Source of the DNA: Pseudomonadota bacterium
GTDB lineage: Bacteria; Pseudomonadota; Gammaproteobacteria; Steroidobacterales; Steroidobacteraceae
Direction of reading: 5' to 3'
DNA: 39,349 nucleotides
Assembly: GCA_003242685.1 (NCBI GenBank)
Contig: QGVD01000029.1
Coordinates: forward strand, 1 to 39,349
Below the pieces are notes generated by a model. It saw only the letters and a list, made by a program, of their open reading frames with translations, did no database searches and was not told where the DNA came from. The translations under genes and the position numbers were made by a program. Below, piece after piece: positions 16,361-24,594 of this stretch (positions are counted from its first letter, which is position 1; each line of letters opens with the position of its first letter).

Positions 16361-16400
16361 CCTCACCCTGCCCTCTCCCCCCGGTGAGGCGGGGAGAGGG
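16361..16400. repeat. REP-like intergenic hairpin repeat
   Basis: CCCTCTCCCC (16371-16380) pairs perfectly with GGGGAGAGGG (16391-16400) around a 10-base loop. CCTCACC (16361-16367) can instead pair with GGTGAGG (16383-16389), giving a competing fold. The CCCTCACCC...CCCTCTCCCC wording resembles dispersed palindromic repeats found between genes in many proteobacterial genomes. It has no T-tract, so it is a poor intrinsic terminator, though it could act in mRNA stability. Confidence 0.6.
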
Positions 16401-16510
16401 TGCGGCGCAACACCGGTTCGCCACGGGCGCACGGAATGCCCCCGGGACACGGGTCCGGAGATTGCAACCGGCCCGGCGACCGGCACCGGAATCACAAGGG
16501 TTTCTTGGCA

Positions 16511-16517
16511 AAGGAGG
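16511..16517 (+). promoter_or_regulatory. Strong ribosome site deciding the hsp20 start
   Basis: AAGGAGG, a perfect Shine-Dalgarno core, lies 8 bases before the ATG at 16526. This selects 16526 over the in-frame ATG at 16400, which falls at the edge of the hairpin repeat. Confidence 0.75.
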
Positions 16518-16525
16518 ACAAGACC

Positions 16526-17206
16526 ATGGAAACCACGCCGAACAACGGCTCGCAGACGACAGGTGGCGGCCAGCCCGGATATCAGGCGCAAGGCGCCGAA
16601 GTCCAGGGCGACGGTGGAGCGCAGCAGCAGAACCAGCGGGGTCGAGCCGCGCAGCGGACGCAGGGCCGCCAGAGCGGTCAGGTCGTCGAGAGAGGACGCA
16701 GCCGCGAGCCCGGCCTGATGCGCTGGCCGACGGCCCAGAGTCCGTTCGGGATGATGCTGCAGTTCTCGCGCGAGATGGATCGCCTGATGGACTCGTTCTT
16801 CAACCGCAATTTCCTTTCTCCGTTCGGTTCGATGTTCGAGTCCGCGCTGCCCTCCTTCGGCGCGGGAATTCCCGAGCTCTGGACGCCGCGCATCGACGTG
16901 CGCCAGAAGGGAGACAACCTCGTGATCTGCGCGGACCTGCCGGGCGTGCGCAAGGAGGACATCAACATCGAGTGCGACGCGGACAGCATCGCCATCTCCG
17001 GCGAGCGGCGCGAAGAGCGCGAGGAAGGCGGCGAGCAGCAGGGCTACCGCATGACCGAGCGCAGCTACGGCAGCTTCTATCGTCGGATTCCGCTGCCGGA
17101 CGGCGTCAATCCCGACGAGATCAAGGCGAGCATGCGCGACGGGGTGCTCGAGATCACCGTGCCGCTGCCGAAGGGGCAGCGTCGGCGTATCGAGATCCAG
17201 CAGTAG
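16526..17206 (+). CDS. Hsp20/alpha-crystallin small heat-shock protein
   Basis: 226 residues, longer than most bacterial small heat-shock proteins. An ATP-independent holdase is expected. The alpha-crystallin domain covers about 119-222 (PRIDVRQKGDNLVICADLPGV, KEDINIECD, ISGERREE, YGSFYRRIPLPDGVNPDEIKA, GVLEITVPLPK). Before it is a hydrophobic segment rich in Phe and Met (SPFGMMLQFSREMDRLMDSFF), which usually drives oligomer and client binding. The first 60 residues are Gln/Gly/Arg-rich, low in complexity and probably disordered, which is unusual. The C-terminal I-x-I anchor appears as IEI near the end. A strong terminator-like hairpin follows at 17237. Confidence 0.92.
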   Translation: METTPNNGSQTTGGGQPGYQAQGAEVQGDGGAQQQNQRGRAAQRTQGRQSGQVVERGRSREPGLMRWPTAQSPFGMMLQFSREMDRLMDSFFNRNFLSPFGSMFESALPSFGAGIPELWTPRIDVRQKGDNLVICADLPGVRKEDINIECDADSIAISGERREEREEGGEQQGYRMTERSYGSFYRRIPLPDGVNPDEIKASMRDGVLEITVPLPKGQRRRIEIQQ

Positions 17207-17236
17207 GAATCGGGCAATCGATGCAGCAACGGCGAG

Positions 17237-17272
17237 CGTCGGCGCCCGGCGTGATGAAGCCGGGCGCCGACG
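17237..17272. terminator. 14-bp perfect hairpin between convergent genes
   Basis: CGTCGGCGCCCGGC (17237-17250) is exactly complementary to GCCGGGCGCCGACG (17259-17272), with loop GTGATGAA. It lies 31 bases after the hsp20 stop and just before the stop of the convergent WYL-like gene, as expected for a bidirectional terminator. It lacks a T-tract on either side, so it may instead protect mRNA 3' ends. Confidence 0.65.
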
Positions 17273-17279
17273 GGCGGGA

Positions 17280-17582
17280 TCACTCGATGCGGCAGTAGAT
17301 CTCGCGCATCGCCTTGTCCTCCGGGTTGTACTGACGCACCCGGGGCTCGAACGACGTCTCGGTCTGGTGGAACGACACGATCTCCGCCACTTTCAGCAGC
17401 TTCCAGCCGCGCCTCTCCCCGCTCACACTCCCGCCCGCTATCTGATAGCAGCGCAGGAGCTCGTCGCCGTGGCGGCTCACGCCGTAGACGTACGGCTCCA
17501 CGAGACGTGAGTACGCGTGGTAGCGCAGCTCGATCACGATCCGCCGCTCGATCGCGTCGCACAGTACCGGATTCGGTGTCAT
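17280..17582 (-). CDS. Stand-alone WYL-like domain protein
   Basis: 100 residues. The pattern of an N-terminal helix with AIERRIVIELRY, then RLVEPYVYGV, LLRCYQIAGGS, GWKLLKVAEIVSF resembles the Sm-like WYL sensor domain. There is no helix-turn-helix, so it is unlikely to bind DNA by itself. Bacterial WYL domains sense nucleic acid or nucleotide ligands in regulators. A role as a stand-alone ligand-binding protein is possible. Assignment rests on pattern only. It converges on hsp20 and is divergent from the permease at 17673. Confidence 0.6.
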   Translation of the reverse strand: MTPNPVLCDAIERRIVIELRYHAYSRLVEPYVYGVSRHGDELLRCYQIAGGSVSGERRGWKLLKVAEIVSFHQTETSFEPRVRQYNPEDKAMREIYCRIE

Positions 17583-17672
17583 CCCGCGCAGTCTCTCACC
17601 GATCGAGGGGCGCGGTCACGCTGCGCGGCTGCTATGCTCGGCAGGCACGCGTACCGTGACGGGTGAGGCCGC

Positions 17673-19091
17673 TTGGCAGATTTCCATGACGAGCCGCGCC
17701 GCGATCTGACGCTCGCGCATGCGACGTCGCTCGTCGTCGGCATCATCGTCGGCACCGGGATCTTCCTGAAATCCGCCACGATGGCGCAGGAAACCGGCAC
17801 GCCCGTGCTCGTGCTCGCCGCATGGGTCGTCGCCGGGCTCGTGGCGCTGTTCGGCGCGCTGAGCTTCGCCGAGCTCAGCGCTCTGCTGCCCCGCGCGGGC
17901 GGCGAGTACGTGTATCTGCGCGAGGCATACGGCGAGGTTCCCGGCTTCCTGTACGTGTTCAACAGCTTCCTCATCGGCGGCGCGAGCCTCGCGGCCTACG
18001 GTGCAGCCGCGGCCATTTTTCTCGGTGACATCTATCCGCTCGGTGAACCGTGGATCGAGCACACCCTGTACGTGCTCGGCGAGCCTTTCCGCTGGCAGCT
18101 CGGCCCGCGTCAGGCCGTCGCGGTCGCGATCATTCTCGTCTTCATGGCGATCAACTGCGCGGGCGTCGCCATCGGCGGCCGCGTTCAGACCATTCTCACG
18201 TCCGCGAAAGTGACGGCCATCCTTGCCGTGATCGGCGGTGCGTTCTTCGCCTCTGGCAGCGGCGACTGGTCGAATCTCGCGCCTGAAGATGCGCGCGCCG
18301 GCGGCGGCAGCGGATTCGCGACCGCGGTGTTCGCGGCCCTCTGGGCCTACAGCGGCTGGCAGTATCTGCCGATGGCCGCGAGCGAGGTGCGCGATCCCGA
18401 GCGCAATCTGCCGCGCGCCATCATCGGCGGAACGCTGCTCGTGCTCGGGCTGTATCTCCTCGTGAATCTCGCGTTCCTGTATGCACTGCCGTTCACGCAG
18501 GTCGCGACGGCGAACTCCACTGCCCATCCGGATGCGCCTTCCGTCGCGGCCCGCGCGGTGCAGAGCTTCCTCGGTCCGCAGGCAGCCGCCGCAGCGGCTC
18601 TGGTGTTCCTCATCTCGACGATCGGATCGCTGAACGGCGCTCTGCTCGGCCGTGCACGCGTACCGTACGCGGCCGCGCGCGACGGACTCTTCTTCTCGAG
18701 ATTCGGCCGGCTGCATCCGCGCTCGCGCGTGCCGGCGATGTCAGTCGTGCTGGTGAGCCTGTGGGCGGTGCTGCTCGCGCTCTCCGGAACGTTCGATCAG
18801 CTCACGAACATGTCCGTGCTCTCGTACGCCGTGTTCTGGATTCCGGTGGCGCTCGCCGTCATCGTGCTGAGGCGCAGGAATCCGCAGGCGATACGGCACT
18901 ATCGCACGGCGGGTTATCCCTGGGTACCGCTCCTCTTCGCGGGCGTCATGCTCTGGATCGTCGTGAACGCTTTCGTGACGAGCCCGATTCAGTCGTTCGC
19001 GACGCTCGCGCTGATCCTGCTTGGGCTCGCGTTCTATCCGATCTTCCGCGCGAGGGAGCGTCCGGCAGCGACTCGAGCTCCCACGTCGTGA
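17673..19091 (+). CDS. APC-family amino acid permease
   Basis: 472 residues with about 12 membrane helices. The N-terminus has the unwound helix-1 motif of the amino acid/polyamine/organocation superfamily (LVVGIIVGTGIFLKSA), followed by FGALSFAELSALLPRAGGEYVYL, a strong match to LAT/CAT-like permeases. FAALWAYSGWQYL matches helix 6. Substrate cannot be fixed from sequence. The start is TTG at 17673; no ATG occurs earlier in frame. The 3' end is overlapped by about 146 bases by the convergent methyltransferase frame. Confidence 0.88.
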   Translation: MADFHDEPRRDLTLAHATSLVVGIIVGTGIFLKSATMAQETGTPVLVLAAWVVAGLVALFGALSFAELSALLPRAGGEYVYLREAYGEVPGFLYVFNSFLIGGASLAAYGAAAAIFLGDIYPLGEPWIEHTLYVLGEPFRWQLGPRQAVAVAIILVFMAINCAGVAIGGRVQTILTSAKVTAILAVIGGAFFASGSGDWSNLAPEDARAGGGSGFATAVFAALWAYSGWQYLPMAASEVRDPERNLPRAIIGGTLLVLGLYLLVNLAFLYALPFTQVATANSTAHPDAPSVAARAVQSFLGPQAAAAAALVFLISTIGSLNGALLGRARVPYAAARDGLFFSRFGRLHPRSRVPAMSVVLVSLWAVLLALSGTFDQLTNMSVLSYAVFWIPVALAVIVLRRRNPQAIRHYRTAGYPWVPLLFAGVMLWIVVNAFVTSPIQSFATLALILLGLAFYPIFRARERPAATRAPTS

Positions 19092-19641
19092 GCGGCGCGC
19101 CGCGGCGGATCCAGAATCCGGCGCCGACCTCGCGGAAGTTCCGTTGCAGGCGCGTCCTGTACCACTCGCCGGGACGCAGATATACGTTCGAATCGGTGCG
19201 CTCACGGTCGCAGTTGTACCGCCAGTCCCGGAGCGTCAGCGCCGTGAGATAGAGCACGCCCCGGCACACGTGCCCGAAGTTCGCGATCGCACCGGCCGCC
19301 GCGCGATCGTCCAGGTACTGCAGCACGTCGTAGCAGATCACGAGATCGAAAGGCTTCTCCGGGCGGTAGCTCTCGATGCGGCCGTGCTCCCAGCCATAGC
19401 GCTCGCAGAGATAGTCGCTCACCTCGAGCCCGACGTAGCTCGCGCGCGGCAGGAGCTTCCGGAGCGGAGCGCGCAGCAGTCCGATGCCGCATCCGGCATC
19501 GAGGATGCGGCGGACGGGCAAGCCGATGTGGTCGGTGAAGGCGGCGATGAGCCGCGCCCGGGCACGCATTTCCTGCCGCGACGTCACCGCGGTCCGCGAG
19601 TCGTAGTAGTAGCGGCGGTAGTAGTCCCGGTCGAAGCGCAT
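18946..19641 (-). CDS. Class I SAM-dependent methyltransferase
   Basis: 231 residues from the ATG at 19641. Motif I (ILDAGCGIGLL) at about 47-55, YVGLEVSDYLCERYGW (acidic loop), FDLVICYDVLQYLDD (motif post-I/II) and YLTALTLRDW support a class I Rossmann methyltransferase. The start RFDRDYYRRYYYD is aromatic and charged. The substrate is unknown. The last 45 or so residues, after TTWELESLPD, are Arg/Ser/Ala-rich, antisense to the end of the permease gene, and unlike a folded domain. Either the protein truly has a basic tail or a stop was lost. It is divergent from maoC, 52 bases apart. Confidence 0.8.
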   Translation of the reverse strand: MRFDRDYYRRYYYDSRTAVTSRQEMRARARLIAAFTDHIGLPVRRILDAGCGIGLLRAPLRKLLPRASYVGLEVSDYLCERYGWEHGRIESYRPEKPFDLVICYDVLQYLDDRAAAGAIANFGHVCRGVLYLTALTLRDWRYNCDRERTDSNVYLRPGEWYRTRLQRNFREVGAGFWIRRGAPLTTWELESLPDAPSRGRSDRTRAQAGSARASRTTESGSSRKRSRRSRA

Positions 19642-19693
19642 GGCGCGGCAGTGTAGCCTACGGATCCGGCAACGGAACGACGCGAGCAGCTGC

Positions 19694-20164
19694 ATGACGG
19701 CGGAAGAGACGATCGAGCGCCTGCGGGCGCGCATCGGACAGGAGATCCACGTGAGCGACTGGCTGCAGGTCACCCAGGAGATGATCGACGCCTTCGCCGA
19801 GGTCACGGGCGACCGGCAATGGATCCACGTGGACCGCGAACGCGCCGCACGCGAGTCGCCGTGGGGAACGACCATCGCCCACGGCTATCTCACGCTTTCG
19901 CTCTTCTCCGCGCTTCGGACTCGGGGGAACGACGCGAGCGATCTGCTGCCACCCGGAGTGAAGAACGTGATCAACTACGGACTCGACCGCCTGCGCTTCC
20001 CCGCGCCCGTGAAGGCCGGTGCGCGCGTGCGCGCTCGCACGACGCTGCTCGGCGTCGAACCGGTGCCCGGGGGCCTGCAGATCACCGAGCGGCGCACGAT
20101 GGAGATCGAAGGCGAGAGCAAGCCGGCCTGCGTGGCCGACACGATCATCCGCGTGATGCTTTGA
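19694..20164 (+). CDS. MaoC-like (R)-enoyl-CoA hydratase/dehydratase
   Basis: 156-residue single hotdog-fold protein. The hydratase-2 motif FAEVTGDRQWIHVDRERA has the catalytic Asp and His, followed by SPWGTTIAHGYLTLSLFSA. The family hydrates trans-2-enoyl-CoA or related thioesters to (R)-3-hydroxyacyl-CoA. Length matches family norm of about 150. The ATG at 19694 gives the usual N-terminus; the frame also opens at 19640, opposite the methyltransferase start. No other fatty-acid genes are adjacent. Confidence 0.88.
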   Translation: MTAEETIERLRARIGQEIHVSDWLQVTQEMIDAFAEVTGDRQWIHVDRERAARESPWGTTIAHGYLTLSLFSALRTRGNDASDLLPPGVKNVINYGLDRLRFPAPVKAGARVRARTTLLGVEPVPGGLQITERRTMEIEGESKPACVADTIIRVML

Positions 20165-20218
20165 GAATGCTCGTGGTCGCCGAGCGGCCAGCGACGCGCG
20201 GTTCTCGATCTGCCGCGT

Positions 20219-21130
20219 TCAGAAGTTCACCGTGGCGACTTCGCCGGCCTCGATCGAGACGCTGCGCGTCCGCTGAAAACGCAGGACGTCGTTTCTGTCG
20301 GGCTCGTCGAGCGCACCGTCACACGTGAGGGCGAGCGTGTAGTCCCCCTCCTCCAGGAAATCCACGCGATAGGTGAGCGGATTGCCCACGCCCGTCGAAC
20401 GGGCAGGCACTGAAAGCAGCGGCTCGACGTCGCCCGGCTCCGCCGACCAGTCCATGTCGTCGGGCGTGACGTCCGCGCCTTCGAACACGTAGATGAACGG
20501 CGAGCAGTCCCTGCCGGTGACGAGGCCGGGATTCACCGTACCGGTGATCCGCCCGGCGAGCTCGCCGTCCACGAGGCGCAGCGCGGGCCGGAACACGAAG
20601 CTCGTGCTCTGGCCGGAAGGCCGGATGAGCGAGCGACGCAGATCGAAGTCGACGATGAATTCCACCCGCTCACGGCGCCTGATCTCGAAGCTGCGGTCGA
20701 GCTGCAGCGCCGCCTCGTCCTCCTCGCTGATCTCGAGCGGGAAACGCTCGCCGGTGACGAAATCGACGAACGACTGACCCAGCGTTTCCGCCTGAGCGTT
20801 GATCACCAGACGGATCCACTCGTACCGACCTTCCGGCAGCCGGCGGTCCGAAAGGAGAAACGCGGTCCGCCCGTCGGTGAGCTCGATCAGATTGAGCGCG
20901 ACGTCCGGCTCGAGGTCGATGCGGATCGGATCGTCGTCCACCGGTTTGACCTCGACGGCGTCGAACTCGACGACCACGTTCATCGCGAAGTCGGCGGGTG
21001 CGTCCGTCACCGCCAGACGCAGAGTCCCTCTGTCGATCCCCGGCACGAAGATGCCTCCGTCGTCGCAGCTCGCGAAGATCGCAGAGAGCAGGCCCTGAGA
21101 GACGAGCAGGCGCAGTCGTCGCCAGTTCAT
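20219..21130 (-). CDS. DUF4382-domain lipoprotein
   Basis: 303 residues. A signal ending in IFASC resembles a lipobox, although Phe at -3 is not ideal. The mature part begins with the DUF4382 hallmark GTLRLAVTDAPADFAMNVVVEFDAVEV, then IDLIELTDGRTAFLL-like, LPEGRYEWIRLVINA, and a Carboxypeptidase-regulatory-like/beta-sandwich C-terminal segment. Family members are surface or periplasmic lipoproteins of unknown role, often in environmental proteobacteria. AGGGAAG precedes the ATG. It lies 26 bases after the ATP-grasp gene and is likely co-transcribed. Confidence 0.8.
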   Translation of the reverse strand: MNWRRLRLLVSQGLLSAIFASCDDGGIFVPGIDRGTLRLAVTDAPADFAMNVVVEFDAVEVKPVDDDPIRIDLEPDVALNLIELTDGRTAFLLSDRRLPEGRYEWIRLVINAQAETLGQSFVDFVTGERFPLEISEEDEAALQLDRSFEIRRRERVEFIVDFDLRRSLIRPSGQSTSFVFRPALRLVDGELAGRITGTVNPGLVTGRDCSPFIYVFEGADVTPDDMDWSAEPGDVEPLLSVPARSTGVGNPLTYRVDFLEEGDYTLALTCDGALDEPDRNDVLRFQRTRSVSIEAGEVATVNF

Positions 21131-21156
21131 TGTCGCTTCCCTGCCGCCGCGCGGCC

Positions 21157-22458
21157 TCAGACCTCCCGCAGATACCCCCAGGTGTGCAGTCTGTCGTGGT
21201 CCTCGAACCAGCGCTCGCCGATGTCGTCGCGGTAGTACATGTCGGGGATCATGATGTTGCGCACCCGCGAGTACGCCTGAGCCTGCGCCTGACGCATCGT
21301 CGGCCCCGTGCCGCACACGACCAGCACCACGCCGGAAGTGCCCGCGACGTACCACTGGCCGTTCACCTGCTTGACGTCCTCGATGTGCACCTCTTCGGGG
21401 ATGATGCCCTTCTTGAAGAGGATCGCCGCGTTCTTCGACGTGGCGAGGAAGGTGGCGTCGTCGTCGAACGGGAACGGCGGCACCACGATGCGCACGCCGA
21501 TCTGAAAGCCGCTCTTGACCTTGAGCTTCGGGTTGAGCCCTGCGGCCAGATCGTGCAGGAACTGCCCGATGGGCGTGATCATCCCTTCCTGCTGGATGCT
21601 GATCGTCGGATAGCCGAAGCGCGCCGTGAACTCGAGCGGATAGATGCCGTTGCCGTTCACGATGCAGTTGAGATCGATGTAGCCGACGTAGCCTTCCTCC
21701 GCGAGCCGCGACTCCATTTTCCTGAGCGTCGAGTTGAAGAGCCGGTTCGGGCCGCTCCAGAACATCGACGTGCCCATTTCGCCCGTCGAGGGACCGATGT
21801 TCCCGGGAAAGAGCTTCTTGTGCTCGAAGTTGACGTTGATGGGATAGATGAACTCCTTCCCGTTGAAGAACGCACCGACCGCGATCTCGACGCCCGTCAC
21901 GCGGCGCTGCAGCTGAAAGACCTTGATCTCGTCGGGGAAGGACTTCTTGTAGGCCTCGAGCACGCGGATCACGTCCTGGCCGTCCTCCTCGTCCCCGACG
22001 AAGAGGCGCCGCTTGACGTTGCCCGCCTCTCCCGAGGGCTTGATGACGTAGCGCTCGGGATTGGCCTTCACGTACGCGATGGCCTCGTCGAAATCGTCGA
22101 ACTGCCGGTAGGGCAGGATCGACACGCCGGCCCGCTTGAGCTCCTCCTGACCGAAGGATCGGTCGTCCTCGAGACGGTCCGTGTACGGCGTGCCGCCGAT
22201 CACGAGCTTGCCCTGCCTGCGCAACGCCTGCGCCTTCGCTCCCTGGCCGAGCGTGTCGTCGAACACCACGACGTCCGCCCAGTCGAGCTCGCGCTCCCAG
22301 TCGTCGGTCTTCGGCACGAAGCCGTCGGCGATGTCGCGCTCCTTCTCGGCGCCGATGTAGTACTTGACCTCGTGCCCTTCCTTGGCGACCTGCCAGGCGA
22401 TGTCGCCGATGAGGCCCGAGAGCGACACGAACAGGAACCGGTACTTCTCGCCGTTCAT
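21157..22458 (-). CDS. PurD-like ATP-grasp carboxylate-amine ligase
   Basis: 433 residues. The core resembles phosphoribosylglycinamide synthetase: RYVIKPSGEAGNVKR (nucleotide-binding strand with Lys), NIGPSTGEMGT, YVGYIDLNCIVNGNGIYPLEFTARFGYP (metal-binding Glu/Asn region). The N-terminal domain (FLFVSLSGLIGDIAWQVAKEGHEVKYYIG) and its SGLIGD motif differ from genuine PurD, so it probably ligates another carboxylate and amine with ATP. No purine genes are near. The start at 22458 follows GGAAGC. It precedes the DUF4382 lipoprotein by 26 bases. Product unknown. Confidence 0.78.
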   Translation of the reverse strand: MNGEKYRFLFVSLSGLIGDIAWQVAKEGHEVKYYIGAEKERDIADGFVPKTDDWERELDWADVVVFDDTLGQGAKAQALRRQGKLVIGGTPYTDRLEDDRSFGQEELKRAGVSILPYRQFDDFDEAIAYVKANPERYVIKPSGEAGNVKRRLFVGDEEDGQDVIRVLEAYKKSFPDEIKVFQLQRRVTGVEIAVGAFFNGKEFIYPINVNFEHKKLFPGNIGPSTGEMGTSMFWSGPNRLFNSTLRKMESRLAEEGYVGYIDLNCIVNGNGIYPLEFTARFGYPTISIQQEGMITPIGQFLHDLAAGLNPKLKVKSGFQIGVRIVVPPFPFDDDATFLATSKNAAILFKKGIIPEEVHIEDVKQVNGQWYVAGTSGVVLVVCGTGPTMRQAQAQAYSRVRNIMIPDMYYRDDIGERWFEDHDRLHTWGYLREV

Positions 22459-22580
22459 GTGCAGAGCTTCCGTGACGGGTCGAATATGCACGAGGACGGA
22501 CGCGTTTGCGAGACCGTCGCCCGCGACGCACACTTACACGCAACGAACGGAACCGCAGACGTGGACGAGGAGATACGGAA

Positions 22581-23069
22581 ATGGCCTTCGCGCTGAAGAG
22601 CCCGCACATCGAACACGGCAAGCCCATCGGCGTCGAGCACGCGTTCGACGGCTGGGGAGGCAACGGGAAGAACGTTTCTCCGGCCCTCGAGTGGAGCGAC
22701 CCGCCGGAAGGAACGCAGAGCTTCGCGCTCATGGTGCACGACCCCGACGCGCCGACGGGGAGCGGCTGGTGGCACTGGATCGTCTACGACATCCCCGCCG
22801 ACGTGCGCTCACTGCCCGCCGGCGCGGGCAGCACTGCACGCAACCTCCTGCCGCGCGGTGCCAGGGAAGGACGCAACGACTACGGCTTCGCCGGCTACGG
22901 CGGACCCTGCCCGCCTCCCGGCCCGGCGCACCGTTACTTCTTCCGCCTGCACGCCCTCAAGGTGCCGAAGCTCGACGTGCCCGCGGACGCGACCGCGGCG
23001 GCCATCGGGTTCAACGTGAATGCGAACACCATCGCCGTCGCGGAGCTCATGGGCACTTACGCACGCTGA
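22581..23069 (+). CDS. YbhB/YbcL-family PEBP (Raf kinase inhibitor-like) protein
   Basis: 162 residues. The PEBP anion-pocket signature is clear: FALMVHDPDAPTGSGWWHWIVYDIP, and GPCPPPGPAHRYFFRLHAL. Length fits the bacterial YbhB/YbcL family of about 150-180. No signal peptide, so it is likely cytoplasmic. Ligand and role are unknown in most bacteria. GAGGAG lies 9 bases before the ATG at 22581. It diverges from the ATP-grasp gene over 122 bases and overlaps the convergent MFS gene by 13 bases. Confidence 0.9.
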   Translation: MAFALKSPHIEHGKPIGVEHAFDGWGGNGKNVSPALEWSDPPEGTQSFALMVHDPDAPTGSGWWHWIVYDIPADVRSLPAGAGSTARNLLPRGAREGRNDYGFAGYGGPCPPPGPAHRYFFRLHALKVPKLDVPADATAAAIGFNVNANTIAVAELMGTYAR

Positions 23070-24556
23070 CGGCGGGCGCGGCCGCCCGGGTGCGTTCCTT
23101 CCGACTGCTTCCCGGATGCCGCGGGCGGCCGCCATCCGCTCACGTTCACACCCGCATCGCGCGCCAGGCGGACGAACGAGAACGTCGACAATGCGCCGAT
23201 CGCGGCCAGCGCGATCAGCGTGTTGCGGAAGTCGATCAACGCCGGAGACGCACCGGGCTCTCCGAGAACCCGCGCGCTGGCGCTCAACAGAATGGTCGAT
23301 ACCGAGATCGCCAGCGCGTTCGTGACCTGAAGGAACACGTTCCACAGCACGGATGCCGCGCCGAGCTGCGGCGCCGGCACGTCGGCCAGCGCGAGCGTGC
23401 TCAATCCCGTGAAGAGGAACGAGCGCACCATGCCGCTCGCGAGCAGCACGACGAAGATCGCCCAGAGAGGAGTCGACGGCGAGAACGCCGCGCAGGCGGC
23501 GATCGACGCAGCCGAGAGCACCGCCGTCGCGATCAGCAGGTTTCGAAAACCAAATCGCCTCAGTACGGGCGGGACCACGAACTTGAGGACGAGGTCACCG
23601 CCGCTCAGCGCGAAGAGCAGCACCCCGCTCCAGAACGCGTCCAGGCCCAGCGCAGTCTGGAACATCAGCGTCAGCACGAAAGGCAGCGCCCGGATGCTCA
23701 CTCGCGCGAGCAGCCCGCCGCCGGCCGTCGCGACCCAGAAGGTGCGGATTCCCGCCGGCTCCAGTGAGAGCACGGGATAGGGATGCCGGCGGGCGTGTCG
23801 TATCGTCCAGAACCCGAACAGCATCCCTGCCGCGAGCATCGCGCACGCCGCCTGCCAGCTCAGTCTGCCGGCGCCGATTCCGTCCAGTGCGGACAGCAGC
23901 AGCGTCAGCGCGATGCCGGCGACCAGGAAACCGGTGAAGTCGAACGGGCGCCTCGCACCCCTATCGGTCCTCGGCACGACGCGCAGCGCCAGCGGAATAC
24001 CCGCGAGCGCGAGCGGCACGTTCACCAGGAAGACCCACTCCCAGGACAGGTGAGTGACGATGAAACCGCCGAGCGGAGGCCCCAGCGACGGTGCGAGCAG
24101 GATCGGAATCGTGGTAATCGACATGATCCGGACCAGCTCGCTCTTCGGCGTGGACTGCACGAGGATGATGCGTCCGATCGAGTTCACGAGCGCAGCCGCG
24201 GCGCCTTGCAGGACGCGAGCCGCCGTGAACGATTCGACGCTTCCACTGAGTGCGCAGAGCGCCGAAGTCAGCGCGAAGCCCGCCAGGGCGCAGGAGAAGA
24301 CCCGCCGGGCTCCGAATCGGCTCGCCACCCATTCGGTCCCCGGCAGGAGCACTGCCTGGGAGAGCACATAGGCCGTCACGCCGATGCTCACATCGACCGG
24401 CTGCACGTCGAACGACGCGGCTATGGCCGGCAGAGCGATGAGCACCAGCGACACGTCGAGCTGCGCAATGAAGGTTGCGCACGCGACGATGATCGTGATC
24501 AGCCGCAGGTCCGGCTCACGTCCCGACATCTGGCTTGCGGAGTGCCGGATGGGCAC
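23057..24556 (-). CDS. DHA2-type MFS multidrug transporter
   Basis: 499 residues with about 14 membrane helices, as in the DHA2/EmrB group. The start LITIIVACATFIAQLDVSLVLIALPAIAASF matches motif D1, and RVLQGAAAALVNSIGRIILVQ matches motif C. Likely a proton-driven exporter of lipophilic compounds. The ATG at 24529 (SGREPDL) may be the real start. No regulator is adjacent. It ends 13 bases inside the PEBP gene. It lies 38 bases downstream of the FAD monooxygenase stop on the same strand, so it could be a late gene of the catabolic run. Confidence 0.85.
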   Translation of the reverse strand: MPIRHSASQMSGREPDLRLITIIVACATFIAQLDVSLVLIALPAIAASFDVQPVDVSIGVTAYVLSQAVLLPGTEWVASRFGARRVFSCALAGFALTSALCALSGSVESFTAARVLQGAAAALVNSIGRIILVQSTPKSELVRIMSITTIPILLAPSLGPPLGGFIVTHLSWEWVFLVNVPLALAGIPLALRVVPRTDRGARRPFDFTGFLVAGIALTLLLSALDGIGAGRLSWQAACAMLAAGMLFGFWTIRHARRHPYPVLSLEPAGIRTFWVATAGGGLLARVSIRALPFVLTLMFQTALGLDAFWSGVLLFALSGGDLVLKFVVPPVLRRFGFRNLLIATAVLSAASIAACAAFSPSTPLWAIFVVLLASGMVRSFLFTGLSTLALADVPAPQLGAASVLWNVFLQVTNALAISVSTILLSASARVLGEPGASPALIDFRNTLIALAAIGALSTFSFVRLARDAGVNVSGWRPPAASGKQSEGTHPGGRARRQRA

Positions 24557-24594
24557 TCAGCGCATCACGGCCGGATCTGACGAGCGATATCGAG

